From Acholeplasmataceae bacterium UBA2284 (GTDB lineage Bacteria; Bacillota_I; Bacilli_A; Acholeplasmatales; Acholeplasmataceae): a DNA stretch of 64,000 nt. The first letter of the stretch is position 1; each line of letters begins with the position of its first letter. The notes under the pieces are model-generated. The model saw only the letters and a list, made by a program, of their open reading frames with translations, was not told the DNA's origin and made no database searches. Of the stretch, positions 24,406 to 34,041 are shown in pieces. The translations under genes were made by a program, and so were the position numbers. The stretch is taken from the NCBI GenBank assembly GCA_002345705.1, contig DDWO01000021.1:4435-68434 (forward strand), read 5' to 3'.

Positions 24406-26322
24406 ATGAATCAAAACCCAAATCAAAAAAAGAAAATCGAGTATAGAAAGAAGCCAGATTATCTAATCATGCTATTTACGCTGATTATCGTCATTGGTGT
24501 TTTTCTATTTTTAAGAGATGCGCTTGAAGGTGAAGTTGCTAACTTAAACATTACCGAAATGACACAGGCTGCTGAAGCTGGTCACATTCAAAAGATTGAG
24601 TACACACCAGTTGGTGGTGACAATATCACCTTAGTCCAAATTACCGGTACATTTTACGCGAACAGCGGATCTGCAAATTTCTATGAAACTGTGAATTTTG
24701 AAGGTATCATGCCTTTAGAATATGCACAGGATATCTTCTTAACTGTTGAAGCTGAGGGTGGTACCACTTCTATTAAAGCAAGATCAGGTGTAACCATTTG
24801 GACAGTTTTAATTAACTTAGTTCCAATGATACTAGTTCTTGTTATCCTATTTATTATCTTTAGAAACGCAAACAATCAAAATTCCAAAGCATTTGATTTC
24901 GCTAAAAATAGAGCAAAATTGAATCGTGAAAAAACAATAACATTTAAAGATGTTGCTGGTATGGATGAAGAAAAACAAGAAATGGAAGAATTAATTGACT
25001 TCCTAAAGACTCCTAAAAAGTATGTAGATATGGGAGCTAGAATTCCTAAGGGTGTTCTTCTAGTCGGTTCTCCCGGTACTGGTAAAACATTACTAGCTAG
25101 AGCAGTATCCGGTGAAGCAAACGTTCCATTCTTCTCGATCTCAGGTTCTGACTTCGTAGAAATGTTTGTCGGTGTTGGTGCTTCTCGTGTACGTGACTTA
25201 TTTAAGGTTGCTAAAGAAAACTCTCCATGTATCATCTTTATCGATGAAATCGATGCTGTAGGTCGCCAACGTGGTGCAGGTCTCGGTGGTGGACATGATG
25301 AAAGAGAGCAAACATTAAACCAATTACTAGTTGAAATGGATGGATTCACTACCAACATGGGTATTATCATTATGGCAGCGACTAACCGTCCTGACGTATT
25401 AGACCCAGCGCTTCTTAGACCAGGTCGTTTTGATAGACAGATAACAATCAGCCTACCTGACATCCGCGGTAGAGAAGCAATCCTTAGGGTTCATGCTAGA
25501 AATAAGAAAATTGATCCAAAGGTTAAATTTAACGAGTTTGCTGCTAGAATCCCAGGATTCAGTGGAGCAGATATCGAAAATCTTTTAAATGAAGCAGCTC
25601 TTCTCGCAGCTAGAGATAATCGTACAATGATTTCTGAAATTGATATGGATGAAGCAATTGACCGTGTCATGATGGGACCAGCTAAGAAGAGTAGAAAATA
25701 TTCTGTATCTGAAAAGAAGACAGTCGCCTATCATGAAGCAGGACATGCAGTTATCGGAATTAAGCTTGAAGATGCTAACATCGTTCAAAAAGTAACAATT
25801 ATTCCTCGTGGTAGAGCAGGTGGTTATAACCTAATGACTCCACTTGAAGAAAAATTCCTAGAAACAAAGAGTTCACTTCTTGCAAGAATTATTAGTTATC
25901 TTGGTGGTAGAGTCGCTGAAGAAATCGTGTTTGATACCGTAACAACCGGTGCTTACAATGACTTCCAAATGGCAACTGCAATCGCAAGATCAATGGTTAC
26001 CGAATATGGTATGTCAGATTTAGGACCAGTTCAATACGAATCTGCTAGTGGTAATGTCTTTTTAGGAAGAGATTACTTCAAGGAAAAGAACTTCTCTGAC
26101 CAGGTTGCTCATGAAATCGATAAAGAAGTACGACATATTATTACAACATGCTTCGAAAAAGCAAGAGACATTATTACAACCAATAGAGAATTACTAGATT
26201 TAATAGCTCATTACTTAGTTGAAGTTGAAACATTAACGAAGGCTGATATTGATGAAATCGTATCAACAGGAAAGCTTTCCTGGTGGAACGACAAAAAAGA
26301 GTTAGAGAACAATGCGGCTTGA
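24406..26322 (+). CDS. ftsH: ATP-dependent zinc metalloprotease FtsH
   Basis: FtsH is a hexameric membrane AAA+ protease for quality control. The protein has two membrane helices (about 19-38 and 127-148) with an extracytoplasmic domain between them. The AAA module carries Walker A GSPGTGKT, Walker B IIFIDEIDAV and the second region of homology ATNRPDVLDPALLRPGRFD. The protease domain carries HEAGHA zinc ligands. The Walker A differs from the usual GPPGTGKT by one residue that does not contact the catalytic groups. The 638-residue length is normal. Its TGA stop falls inside the start of rqcP. Confidence 0.95.
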   Translation: MNQNPNQKKKIEYRKKPDYLIMLFTLIIVIGVFLFLRDALEGEVANLNITEMTQAAEAGHIQKIEYTPVGGDNITLVQITGTFYANSGSANFYETVNFEGIMPLEYAQDIFLTVEAEGGTTSIKARSGVTIWTVLINLVPMILVLVILFIIFRNANNQNSKAFDFAKNRAKLNREKTITFKDVAGMDEEKQEMEELIDFLKTPKKYVDMGARIPKGVLLVGSPGTGKTLLARAVSGEANVPFFSISGSDFVEMFVGVGASRVRDLFKVAKENSPCIIFIDEIDAVGRQRGAGLGGGHDEREQTLNQLLVEMDGFTTNMGIIIMAATNRPDVLDPALLRPGRFDRQITISLPDIRGREAILRVHARNKKIDPKVKFNEFAARIPGFSGADIENLLNEAALLAARDNRTMISEIDMDEAIDRVMMGPAKKSRKYSVSEKKTVAYHEAGHAVIGIKLEDANIVQKVTIIPRGRAGGYNLMTPLEEKFLETKSSLLARIISYLGGRVAEEIVFDTVTTGAYNDFQMATAIARSMVTEYGMSDLGPVQYESASGNVFLGRDYFKEKNFSDQVAHEIDKEVRHIITTCFEKARDIITTNRELLDLIAHYLVEVETLTKADIDEIVSTGKLSWWNDKKELENNAA

Positions 26323-26557
26323 TAAGTATTTAAAGGTTGCTCGTATTATTAAAAGACGCACCATCGCTAAAGAGGCTGCTGAAAAAGAAAAGGTTGAAAT
26401 CAACGGTAAAATTGCTAAGCCATCTGCTACTGTTAAAGAAAATGATGTCTTAACACTTTACTTGGGATTAAAAATCATTAAGGTCAAAGTCACAAGCCTT
26501 GTTTTGAAAAAAGATGAGCTTATGTATGAACTTTTAACGGAAGAAAAACGGCCATAA
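26312..26557 (+). CDS. S4 domain protein RqcP (YabO type)
   Basis: The 81-residue protein is a single S4 RNA-binding domain starting MRLDKYLKVARIIKRRT, with VEINGKIAKPS and DVLTLYLG. In Firmicutes this family (RqcP/YabO, related to Hsp15) works with RqcH in alanine tailing of peptides on split 50S subunits. It overlaps ftsH by 11 bases, so it is probably translationally coupled. Confidence 0.85.
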   Translation: MRLDKYLKVARIIKRRTIAKEAAEKEKVEINGKIAKPSATVKENDVLTLYLGLKIIKVKVTSLVLKKDELMYELLTEEKRP

Positions 26558-26578
26558 TATATTATTATGGCTTTTCTT
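26551..26578 (+). terminator. Terminator after rqcP
   Basis: GCCATAATA and TATTATGGC form a 9-bp stem followed by TTTTCTT. The lysS -10 (TATAAT, 26583-26588, with a TG extension) lies immediately downstream, so lysS has its own promoter. Confidence 0.75.
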
Positions 26579-26612
26579 ATGATATAATATCTTGGATTAG
26601 GAGGGTTATTTT

Positions 26613-28097
26613 ATGTATCCAGAAGACTTAAAAGAACAACAAATCGTGCGTCGTGAGAAGGCACAAGAATTAAAAAATAAAGGTGTAGACCCTTTCGGTC
26701 ATAAATATGACAGAACACATTCATCTAAGGATGTTTTTGATCAATTTGATGGATTCGATCATGATACACTAGAAACCATGCATAAGGAAGTATCTATTGC
26801 AGGTCGTATCATGCTAAAGCGTGGTCAAGGTAAAGCAGGCTTCATGAATCTACAAGATCGTGATGGACAAATTCAAGTCTATGTAAGATCTGACATGATT
26901 GGTGATAACATGTATGAAGTATTTAAATCTGCAGATTTAGGAGATATCGTTGGTATCAAGGGTATCGTTTTTAGAACGAAAACCAATGAACTCACTATAA
27001 AAGCTACTGAGTTCACTCATTTAACAAAGGCACTTCGTCCACTACCAGACAAATTCCATGGCTTACAGGATAAGGAAGAGGCTAGACGTCGTCGTTATGT
27101 TGATTTAATCGTTAATGAAGAATCAAAGAGAGTTGCTCTACTTAGACCAAGAATTATTCGTGCAATCCAAAAATTCTTTGATGATAAAGGATTTATTGAA
27201 GTTGAAACTCCAGTATTACATTCAATTTTAGGTGGAGCTGCAGCTAGACCATTCGTTACGCATCACAATACACTTGATATGGACTTTTATTTAAGAATAG
27301 CTACTGAATTACCATTAAAGAGATTAATCGTTGGTGGCCTTGAAGCTGTTTATGAAATTGGAAGACTATTTAGAAACGAAGGAATGGATGCTAAGCATAA
27401 TCCAGAATTTACAACGATCGAGGCTTATCTTGCATATTCAGATATGGAAGGTATGATGGATTTAGTTGAAGAATGTTTATCTACTGTAACCTATGAAACA
27501 CTTGGTACATTTACTGTAGATTTCAATGGAACAACCATTGAAATGGGACGTCCTTGGAAGAGATGGCATATGGTTGATGCAGTTAAGGAATTATCGGGAG
27601 TAGACTTCTGGCAACCTTTAACACTCGATGAAGCGAAGGCGCATGCTAAGGCTCATAATATCCATGTTGAAAAGCATTTCAGCTATGGTCATATCGTTGA
27701 AGCGTTCTTTGAAAAATATTGTGAAGATGTAATTATCCAACCAACAATGGTTTATGGACATCCAATTGAAATATCTCCACTTGCTAAGAAAAATGAAAAG
27801 GATCCAAGATTTACAGATCGCTTCGAATTATTTATTAACAAGAGTGAATATGCAAATGCATTCTCTGAATTAAACGATCCAATCGATCAAAGAGAAAGAT
27901 TTGAAAATCAGGTTAAAGAAAAAGCATTAGGAAACGATGAAGCATCTGAAATGGATGTTGACTTCGTTGAATCTCTAGAATATGGTATGCCACCTACTGG
28001 TGGACTTGGTATTGGTATTGATAGATTTGTTATGCTATTAACAAATACTCCAAATATTAGAGATGTTATCTTATTCCCACATTTAAAGCATCGTTAA
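26613..28097 (+). CDS. lysS: Lysyl-tRNA synthetase, class II
   Basis: LysRS charges tRNA-Lys. The N-terminal OB-fold (about residues 55-165) is followed by the class II core: motif 1 around GFIEVETPVL, motif 2 YEIGRLFRNEGMD, and motif 3 GLGIGIDRFVML. The 494-residue length is standard. A GGAGGG site precedes the ATG. The short leader has no T-box, unlike that of asnS. Confidence 0.96.
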   Translation: MYPEDLKEQQIVRREKAQELKNKGVDPFGHKYDRTHSSKDVFDQFDGFDHDTLETMHKEVSIAGRIMLKRGQGKAGFMNLQDRDGQIQVYVRSDMIGDNMYEVFKSADLGDIVGIKGIVFRTKTNELTIKATEFTHLTKALRPLPDKFHGLQDKEEARRRRYVDLIVNEESKRVALLRPRIIRAIQKFFDDKGFIEVETPVLHSILGGAAARPFVTHHNTLDMDFYLRIATELPLKRLIVGGLEAVYEIGRLFRNEGMDAKHNPEFTTIEAYLAYSDMEGMMDLVEECLSTVTYETLGTFTVDFNGTTIEMGRPWKRWHMVDAVKELSGVDFWQPLTLDEAKAHAKAHNIHVEKHFSYGHIVEAFFEKYCEDVIIQPTMVYGHPIEISPLAKKNEKDPRFTDRFELFINKSEYANAFSELNDPIDQRERFENQVKEKALGNDEASEMDVDFVESLEYGMPPTGGLGIGIDRFVMLLTNTPNIRDVILFPHLKHR

Positions 28098-28103
28098 AAA
28101 GAC

Positions 28104-28135
28104 AAAGGAACCTATTCAATAAGGTTCCTTTTTTG
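28104..28135 (+). terminator. Terminator after lysS
   Basis: AAAGGAACC and GGTTCCTTT form a stem with a 10-base loop followed by TTTT, just after the lysS stop. Confidence 0.88.
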
Positions 28136-28153
28136 TTATTGATTTATCTAAAG

Positions 28154-28177
28154 AAAAAGTGTCCAGTTGGACACTTT
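28154..28177 (-). terminator. Terminator after the lipoprotein gene
   Basis: On the minus strand AAAGTGTCC and GGACACTTT form a 9-bp stem with a four-base loop, followed by TTTTTC. It ends the convergent lipoprotein gene. Confidence 0.88.
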
Positions 28178-28188
28178 ATTACTTTTGA

Positions 28189-29238
28189 TTAATTATCAAA
28201 TACACCTTCTCCTGGTTGATCTACGATTTCATATGAGTCAAAATCAGTAGGGAATTTAGGAAGTTCTGCATTAATATCAATAATTAATGTCATATCAATA
28301 TCAATATCTTCTTCCTCAGAAAGGAATACTAATGAGATTGCTAGCTTAGTAACCTTATTTTCAGTAATTGAGATCACAAAATCAAATGAAAGTTCATCAA
28401 CAACTCTATTGATTTCTGTTTTCGCTTCATTGACCATTTCGGTAATATCTGCTAAAGACATTTCTGGATCAACTTCTGCCATTACTGCAACTGCAACATC
28501 TAACATTGAATCTAAAATACCTTGTTTATTAATTGAGAATACGATACTATAAGTATTTCCATTCTTATATACCTTTAAGTTTGGAAGAGCATCCATAATT
28601 TCATCAAAGTCACCATTTTGAAGCATATCAAGATATTCTTGAGGAATAGGCATGATTTCACCGATTGCGTCTGGATCAGCCATGCTAAATGCTTCATCCC
28701 ACATTGCTTGAGTTACTTGCTGTCTCATTCTTTGTTTAAATACTGCTGATTCTTCGTCGCCATCCTCAACAGCTGTCATATCGACATTCATGTACATGTA
28801 CTGATTGTAGAAATAGACACCAGCATCACCGACAAGACTCATTTCACTAGAATAATTTCCCCAATATGATCCTGTTTCTTCATCCTTAGAATAGAAATCA
28901 ATTGTCGCTTCTGCAAAGAGTTTTGATTCATTGACCTGTTCACTTACTAGTGCATATAAGACTGCATCAATATCAAGTTTAACTTCATTATAAGTTGAAT
29001 ATGTTCCTTCTGCATATTCATCAATTGTATGAAAGTTTCCCTTTATACTAATTCTAATCGACTCACTATCAACGCTAGTGTAGTCAATATTTTCAAATAG
29101 AGCTACCATTTCTGATGCGCTTAATTCTACAGCATCTTTTTCACTAAATGTTGGGAATTCACCAATATCTGAACTATTACAAGCTGCGAGTCCGAATGTA
29201 ACAAATAAACCAACCAAAAATAAAACTATTTTTTTCAA
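28189..29238 (-). CDS. Lipoprotein of unknown function
   Basis: The 349-residue protein starts with a lipoprotein signal (KKIVLFLVGLFVTFGLAAC), so it is anchored outside the cell by Cys20. The rest is acidic and beta-rich with no family I recognise. Two-strand patterns such as SFDFVISITENKVTKLAI resemble LolA- or LppX-like lipid-binding folds only in a general way. I chose a TTG start at 29238 because GAGGTGA lies five bases upstream. The frame is open further, to 29358, but that region holds the promoter. It is divergent from the MacB-type ABC gene. Confidence 0.7.
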   Translation of the reverse strand: MKKIVLFLVGLFVTFGLAACNSSDIGEFPTFSEKDAVELSASEMVALFENIDYTSVDSESIRISIKGNFHTIDEYAEGTYSTYNEVKLDIDAVLYALVSEQVNESKLFAEATIDFYSKDEETGSYWGNYSSEMSLVGDAGVYFYNQYMYMNVDMTAVEDGDEESAVFKQRMRQQVTQAMWDEAFSMADPDAIGEIMPIPQEYLDMLQNGDFDEIMDALPNLKVYKNGNTYSIVFSINKQGILDSMLDVAVAVMAEVDPEMSLADITEMVNEAKTEINRVVDELSFDFVISITENKVTKLAISLVFLSEEEDIDIDMTLIIDINAELPKFPTDFDSYEIVDQPGEGVFDN

Positions 29239-29360
29239 AGGGTTCACCTCTTTCTTATATTCATTATAATACTGTAATGTACAAAAGTAAACAAATAGGC
29301 AAATGATAGACTCTTTCTTCAATTCAATATATAATAAGATTAATACAAAAGGTGGCATAT

Positions 29361-31613
29361 ATGATTAAACTGTTAAATATCTCGAAGGAATACATAACTG
29401 AAGATGAAAAAGTTGTTGCCTTAAGTGGTATTCATTTAGATTTTGAATCTTCTGGGTTTGTGTCTATTGTAGGTCCCTCAGGATGTGGGAAAACTACGCT
29501 TTTAAATATGATTGGGGGATTAGATCACGCGACAAGCGGAGATTTATTTTTCAATAATCAAAATACGAAATCCTATACTGATCATGAGTGGGATACCTAT
29601 AGAAATCAAAAAATTGGTTTTGTTTTTCAACATTATTATTTAATTCCGCATTTAAGTATAATTCAAAACATAGCTCTTACTTTATCCATTGCTGGATATG
29701 AACAAAAAAATGCATTAGATAAAGCGAAGGAGATATTGATTGCTGTTGGCTTAAAGGATAAGCTCAATAAAAAACCAAATCAATTATCTGGTGGACAGCA
29801 ACAAAGAGCATCTATTGCTAGAGCATTAATCAATGACCCAAAAGTTATACTTGCAGATGAACCAACAGGATCACTCGATCATGAATCGAGCTTAGAAATC
29901 ATGGAATTATTAAAGGATATTGCTAAGGATAGATTGGTTGTTATGGTTACTCATAACATTAAATTAGCTACCGATTATAGTAACCAAATTATTACTCTAG
30001 ATAATGGAATACTTATTGATAAAAAACTGAATATACCATCTCCTAAGAAGAATATCACTGAAACAAAAGAAGAAAAAACATCTAAGATGTCATTCATAAC
30101 TTCCTTTAAGTTGAGCTTTCTAAATTTAATGAAGAGAAGATTTCGAACAATACTCACTTCTCTTGCTGCTAGTATTGGTGTCATCGGAATTACATTAGTG
30201 CTTGCTGTTGCGTTTGGATATAATAGGTTTGTTGAGGAAAGAAAAATAGAAACCTTAAATGCTTTCCCGATTCAAGTTGATAGAGTATCATTTGTAGTAC
30301 CTCTATTTGATGAGTCGTATCGTCCCAATTTGGATGCTTTTTCTGATGATGAAATCGCGTATCCTAGAAATATACAATATGAGTTTCAAACAATTAACAC
30401 ACTAACTCCCGCATACTTTGAATATGTTAAAAATATGAATCCTGAAATTTATGAACATATTCATTTCAACTATAAGATTCAAAGTAATTTTATTATTGAA
30501 AACGATGGATCATTAGTCAATCCTGGAACCATTATTAAAGAGCTAGATGTGAGTGAATCCTATATCACAGAAAACTTTGAAATCATTAAAGGTAGAATGA
30601 TAGAATCTAATTCGTTTGAAGCAATCATCACCCTAGATAGATACAATAGACTATCAAAGGATATTGCAGAATCGCTTGGATTTAACGGCGATGATCCAAT
30701 TAGCTTTGATGAACTTTTGGGTCTTAAGCTTAAATGGATTCCAAACAATCAGATGTATACCTTATCAGGAACGAATTATATAAAGAATTCAATTCAAGAT
30801 GTTTATAATTTACAGGATGCTATTGAAGTTGAAATTGTAGGTATCATGCGTATTCAAGAAAAATTCAACATCGATTATCTTCGTACTGGTGTATTTTATA
30901 GTAATCATTTAGCCAGTCATATTATAGATGACTCTTCAAATTCTGAAATCGTTACAGCCCAAATAGCATCTAACACCAACGTTATTGATAATACCGTACT
31001 CACTCAAACAACAAAGGATACAGCGCTTAGAAATCTTGGTTACGCGACATATCCTTTAGCCTATGTATTCTACTCAAAAACATTTTCAGATAAAGATTTA
31101 ATTATGGACTATTTAAAAGCTTATAACAATACAGTATCAATCAACCAAGCAATTGAACCTCTAGATCTTGCTGGTATTGGATTAGCAACGATGAGAAGTG
31201 CTATCGATTCAGTAACAATAATTCTAATTGTGTTCTCTGGTATCGCGCTACTTATATCTAATCTAATGATTGGAATAATGACCTATACTTCTGTTATTGA
31301 AAGAACTAAGGAAATAGGAATTTTAAGAAGCATTGGTGCAAGAAAAAACGATATCAAAAATATTTTCTATTCAGAAACTTTAATGATTGGAATATTTTCA
31401 GGAGCACTAGGGATCATACTATCCTATCTCATCATTCCATTACTCAATATATTTTTGAAATCCATAACGATGATTGATCATCTTGCATATTTATTCTTCC
31501 CCTATGCACTTATCCTCGTATTAATCAATGTGATATTAACTAGCTTAAGTGGTATTATACCTGCAAGAATAGCATCAAATAAGGATCCAATTCTATGCTT
31601 AAGAAACGAATAG
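29361..31613 (+). CDS. MacB-type ABC transporter (fused ATPase and permease)
   Basis: Residues 1 to about 220 are an ABC ATPase of the MacB/LolD class with Walker A GPSGCGKTT, signature LSGGQQQR and Walker B VILADEPTGSLD. A membrane helix (about 270-290) follows, then a large extracytoplasmic domain (about 295-610) and three C-terminal helices with the FtsX motif ERTKEIGILRSIGAR. Such proteins move lipoproteins, peptides or drugs by mechanical strokes rather than classical import. The ATG at 29361 has AAAGGTGG five bases upstream. A -35/-10 pair (TAGACT, TATAAT) precedes it. The divergent lipoprotein could be a partner. Confidence 0.88.
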   Translation: MIKLLNISKEYITEDEKVVALSGIHLDFESSGFVSIVGPSGCGKTTLLNMIGGLDHATSGDLFFNNQNTKSYTDHEWDTYRNQKIGFVFQHYYLIPHLSIIQNIALTLSIAGYEQKNALDKAKEILIAVGLKDKLNKKPNQLSGGQQQRASIARALINDPKVILADEPTGSLDHESSLEIMELLKDIAKDRLVVMVTHNIKLATDYSNQIITLDNGILIDKKLNIPSPKKNITETKEEKTSKMSFITSFKLSFLNLMKRRFRTILTSLAASIGVIGITLVLAVAFGYNRFVEERKIETLNAFPIQVDRVSFVVPLFDESYRPNLDAFSDDEIAYPRNIQYEFQTINTLTPAYFEYVKNMNPEIYEHIHFNYKIQSNFIIENDGSLVNPGTIIKELDVSESYITENFEIIKGRMIESNSFEAIITLDRYNRLSKDIAESLGFNGDDPISFDELLGLKLKWIPNNQMYTLSGTNYIKNSIQDVYNLQDAIEVEIVGIMRIQEKFNIDYLRTGVFYSNHLASHIIDDSSNSEIVTAQIASNTNVIDNTVLTQTTKDTALRNLGYATYPLAYVFYSKTFSDKDLIMDYLKAYNNTVSINQAIEPLDLAGIGLATMRSAIDSVTIILIVFSGIALLISNLMIGIMTYTSVIERTKEIGILRSIGARKNDIKNIFYSETLMIGIFSGALGIILSYLIIPLLNIFLKSITMIDHLAYLFFPYALILVLINVILTSLSGIIPARIASNKDPILCLRNE

Positions 31614-31639
31614 AGACTCTTGTCGAGTCTCTATTTTTT
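31612..31639 (+). terminator. Terminator after the MacB-type gene
   Basis: AGAGACTC and GAGTCTCT form an 8-bp stem around TTGTC, followed by ATTTTTT. It separates this gene from the convergent aldehyde dehydrogenase. Confidence 0.88.
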
Positions 31640-33002
31640 ACTTGATAAATTTCTTAAGTAATCCTAATTTCTTTTTGGTATACGGTGGATATCTAAAGTC
31701 TAAGTCAATCATGGTAGAACGCTTCACAACGCCTTTTGCATGACTGAATGTCTCAAAGCTTTTATATCCATGATAGCTTCCCATTCCGCTGGATCCTACA
31801 CCTCCAAACGGAATGTTTTTATTTCCAAAATGCATTAACGTATCATTAATAGTAGCTCCTCCAAAGGAGAGTTCTTCAATAATCTTTTTCTCTAAATTTT
31901 TATTTTTTGTAAATAAATATAGTGCAAGTGGCTTTTCAAACCATTCTATCTCGGTGATCAAATCATCGTCATTTTTATAGGTTATTAATGGTAGAATTGG
32001 ACCAAATATTTCTTCATGCATGACCTTAGAATCCCTTGTTATATGGTTGAGTATGGTTGGCTCAATTCTATCATTATTGAATCCTCCCCCAAGAAGGACT
32101 GTTTCATTTTCTATTAATGAAAGGAGTCTTTGGTGATTTAACTCATTAATAATTTTTGGGTAATCAGGATGACTTAATGGGTCTTCTCCAAACCAAGATT
32201 CTATATGTTTTTTTATTTGTATTAAAAATTCATTTTTGAGTTCTTCCTTGATTAAAATATAATCTGGCGCAATACAGGTTTGACCTGCATTAATAAATTT
32301 TCCATAAGCAATTCTTTTCGCTGTAAGGTCAAGGTCTACTGTCTCATCGATAATTGCGGGACTCTTTCCACCTAGTTCAAGTGTTACTGGAATTAGATTC
32401 TTACTCGCCTCACTCATGACAATCTTCCCAACGGCTGTACTTCCAGTAAAAAAGATATAATCATATTTTAGTTTTAGTAATGCCTTACTTTCTTCTAGAC
32501 CACCAGTAAATACAGATACATAGTCATCTGGAAAAATTTCGCTTAGCATCTTTTGAATGATTTTCGATGTTTCTGGTGAATCATGACTAGTCTTAATGAA
32601 CGCTGTATTTCCAGCAGCAATCACCCCAATCAAGGGTGAGATAGCTAATTGAAATGGATAGTTCCATGGTGACATGATAAAAACAGTTCCATAGGGCTCT
32701 TGATAAATATAGCTTTTAGCATGGAATAATGTTATTGGAGTTTTAACCTTTTTAGGCTTCATCCATCTCTTTAAATTTTTCATGACTTCATTAATCTCTA
32801 AAATTGTAATCCCTATCTCAGTTAGAAAAGATTCAAACTCACTTTTATTTAAGTCCTTTTTTAGTGCGTCTTTAATTTCTTCCTCATAGGTTAGGATAGC
32901 TTCCTTTAATAGCTTTAGAGCGTTTAATCTAAATTCATAGCTTTTTGTATGATGCGCTTTAAAAAATAAGTGGTGTTTGTCTAATACAAGTTGATAATTC
33001 AT
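31638..33002 (-). CDS. Aldehyde dehydrogenase (ALDH3-like)
   Basis: The protein oxidises aldehydes with NAD(P). It has the cofactor region MSPWNYPFQL and FTGSTAVG, the catalytic Glu in LELGGKSP and the catalytic Cys in GQTCIAP. The length (454 residues) and the hydrophobic, basic C-terminus place it with the class 3 type (YwdH-like) enzymes acting on medium- or long-chain aldehydes. It is transcribed alone on the minus strand. The natural substrate is unknown. Confidence 0.9.
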   Translation of the reverse strand: MNYQLVLDKHHLFFKAHHTKSYEFRLNALKLLKEAILTYEEEIKDALKKDLNKSEFESFLTEIGITILEINEVMKNLKRWMKPKKVKTPITLFHAKSYIYQEPYGTVFIMSPWNYPFQLAISPLIGVIAAGNTAFIKTSHDSPETSKIIQKMLSEIFPDDYVSVFTGGLEESKALLKLKYDYIFFTGSTAVGKIVMSEASKNLIPVTLELGGKSPAIIDETVDLDLTAKRIAYGKFINAGQTCIAPDYILIKEELKNEFLIQIKKHIESWFGEDPLSHPDYPKIINELNHQRLLSLIENETVLLGGGFNNDRIEPTILNHITRDSKVMHEEIFGPILPLITYKNDDDLITEIEWFEKPLALYLFTKNKNLEKKIIEELSFGGATINDTLMHFGNKNIPFGGVGSSGMGSYHGYKSFETFSHAKGVVKRSTMIDLDFRYPPYTKKKLGLLKKFIK

Positions 33003-33077
33003 TCATCTTACCTCCATCAGTATTAATAATAGCACTTTTTTTGTTATAATCATATTATGTTACGCATAAGGTGATAT

Positions 33078-34013
33078 ATGTATATCGTTACAGGTGCAAC
33101 CGGCCATATCGGAAACAACGTAGTTAGGTATCTAGTTAGCTTAAATAAGGAAGTCAGAGTATTGGTTAGAAGATATGATGACTCGCTAAAAAACCTTCCT
33201 ATTGATATCAAAATAGGAGACGTTTTTAGTCTTACCTTTTTAGATGAATCTATAGATGAAAAAGATATCGTCATTCACTGTGCTGGATTTATTGATTTAT
33301 TAAATAAAGAAAAGTATCAAAGCTTTAGAACCAATTATCAAGGAACCAAAAGAATCGCTGATTTATGCTTAAGAAAAAATAATCGACTCATCTATATTTC
33401 ATCAGTTGACGCTATACCCAAAAAGAAAAGAGGTCTTGTTTCAGAGCCTCTTGAAATAAACCCTAAGAAATTAAAAACCTATTATGCTAAATCAAAGGCA
33501 TTAGCTACTGATTATATTTTGAATCAAATTCGATTAGGTTTAAACGCGATGATTTTATATCCTTCTGCTGTTATTGGAATCAATGACTATAAACCATCTG
33601 CAGCTGGTAGAGAAATATTAAATGTGATGAAGCATCGTGTTATCTTTTCCTTAAAGGGTGGCTATAACTTTATTGATGTTACTGATGTCGCTAAGGCAAT
33701 CGTCATCGCTTCAAATTCAAATCTTATTGATCACATCATTCTATCAAATACAGATCAAACCATCCATCAACTTTATGAAGCAATCGAGGATGCTACAAAT
33801 ACTAAGAAATTTATTATACCTATTCCATCATTCATAGCTAGACTTGCTGTTTTATTTACATCTAAATATTCACAAATGATGATTTCTGCTATTGAAGATA
33901 ATTATCACTATAGTAATTTGAAAATGAAAAAATATCTTTTATCTGAATTAACACCATTTACAAAAACAATTAAAGAAACAACTGCATGGCTACAAGCGCA
34001 CTATAAAGAATAA
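33078..34013 (+). CDS. NAD(P)-dependent epimerase/reductase (extended SDR)
   Basis: The 311-residue protein starts with the Rossmann motif VTGATGHIG and has the active-site YYAKSKA (YxxxK, about residue 137), typical of extended SDR enzymes of the dihydroflavonol reductase-like group. The NAD-binding loop is followed by VLVRR, which suggests NADP. The substrate is not evident. It is divergent from the aldehyde dehydrogenase gene. Confidence 0.82.
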   Translation: MYIVTGATGHIGNNVVRYLVSLNKEVRVLVRRYDDSLKNLPIDIKIGDVFSLTFLDESIDEKDIVIHCAGFIDLLNKEKYQSFRTNYQGTKRIADLCLRKNNRLIYISSVDAIPKKKRGLVSEPLEINPKKLKTYYAKSKALATDYILNQIRLGLNAMILYPSAVIGINDYKPSAAGREILNVMKHRVIFSLKGGYNFIDVTDVAKAIVIASNSNLIDHIILSNTDQTIHQLYEAIEDATNTKKFIIPIPSFIARLAVLFTSKYSQMMISAIEDNYHYSNLKMKKYLLSELTPFTKTIKETTAWLQAHYKE

Positions 34014-34038
34014 AGAGCAACCCCAGGGTCGCTCTTTT
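34012..34038 (+). terminator. Terminator after the SDR gene
   Basis: AAAGAGC-A-ACCC pairs with GGGT-C-GCTCTTT (one mismatch) and is followed by TTTT. It may also help end the gene converging from the right. Confidence 0.75.
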
Positions 34039-34041
34039 CAT

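Noticed and set aside
24876..25463. 195-residue ORF antisense to ftsH
   Set aside because: It lies wholly on the opposite strand of the strongly conserved AAA domain of FtsH and its sequence resembles no protein.
24406..26322. UGA read as tryptophan (Mycoplasma code)
   Set aside because: Conserved tryptophans are encoded by TGG, and TGA appears as a normal stop at the natural ends of ftsH and other genes.
26583..26612. Possible T-box or other riboswitch before lysS
   Set aside because: The leader between the -10 and the ATG is too short to hold one, and no T-box core sequence is present.
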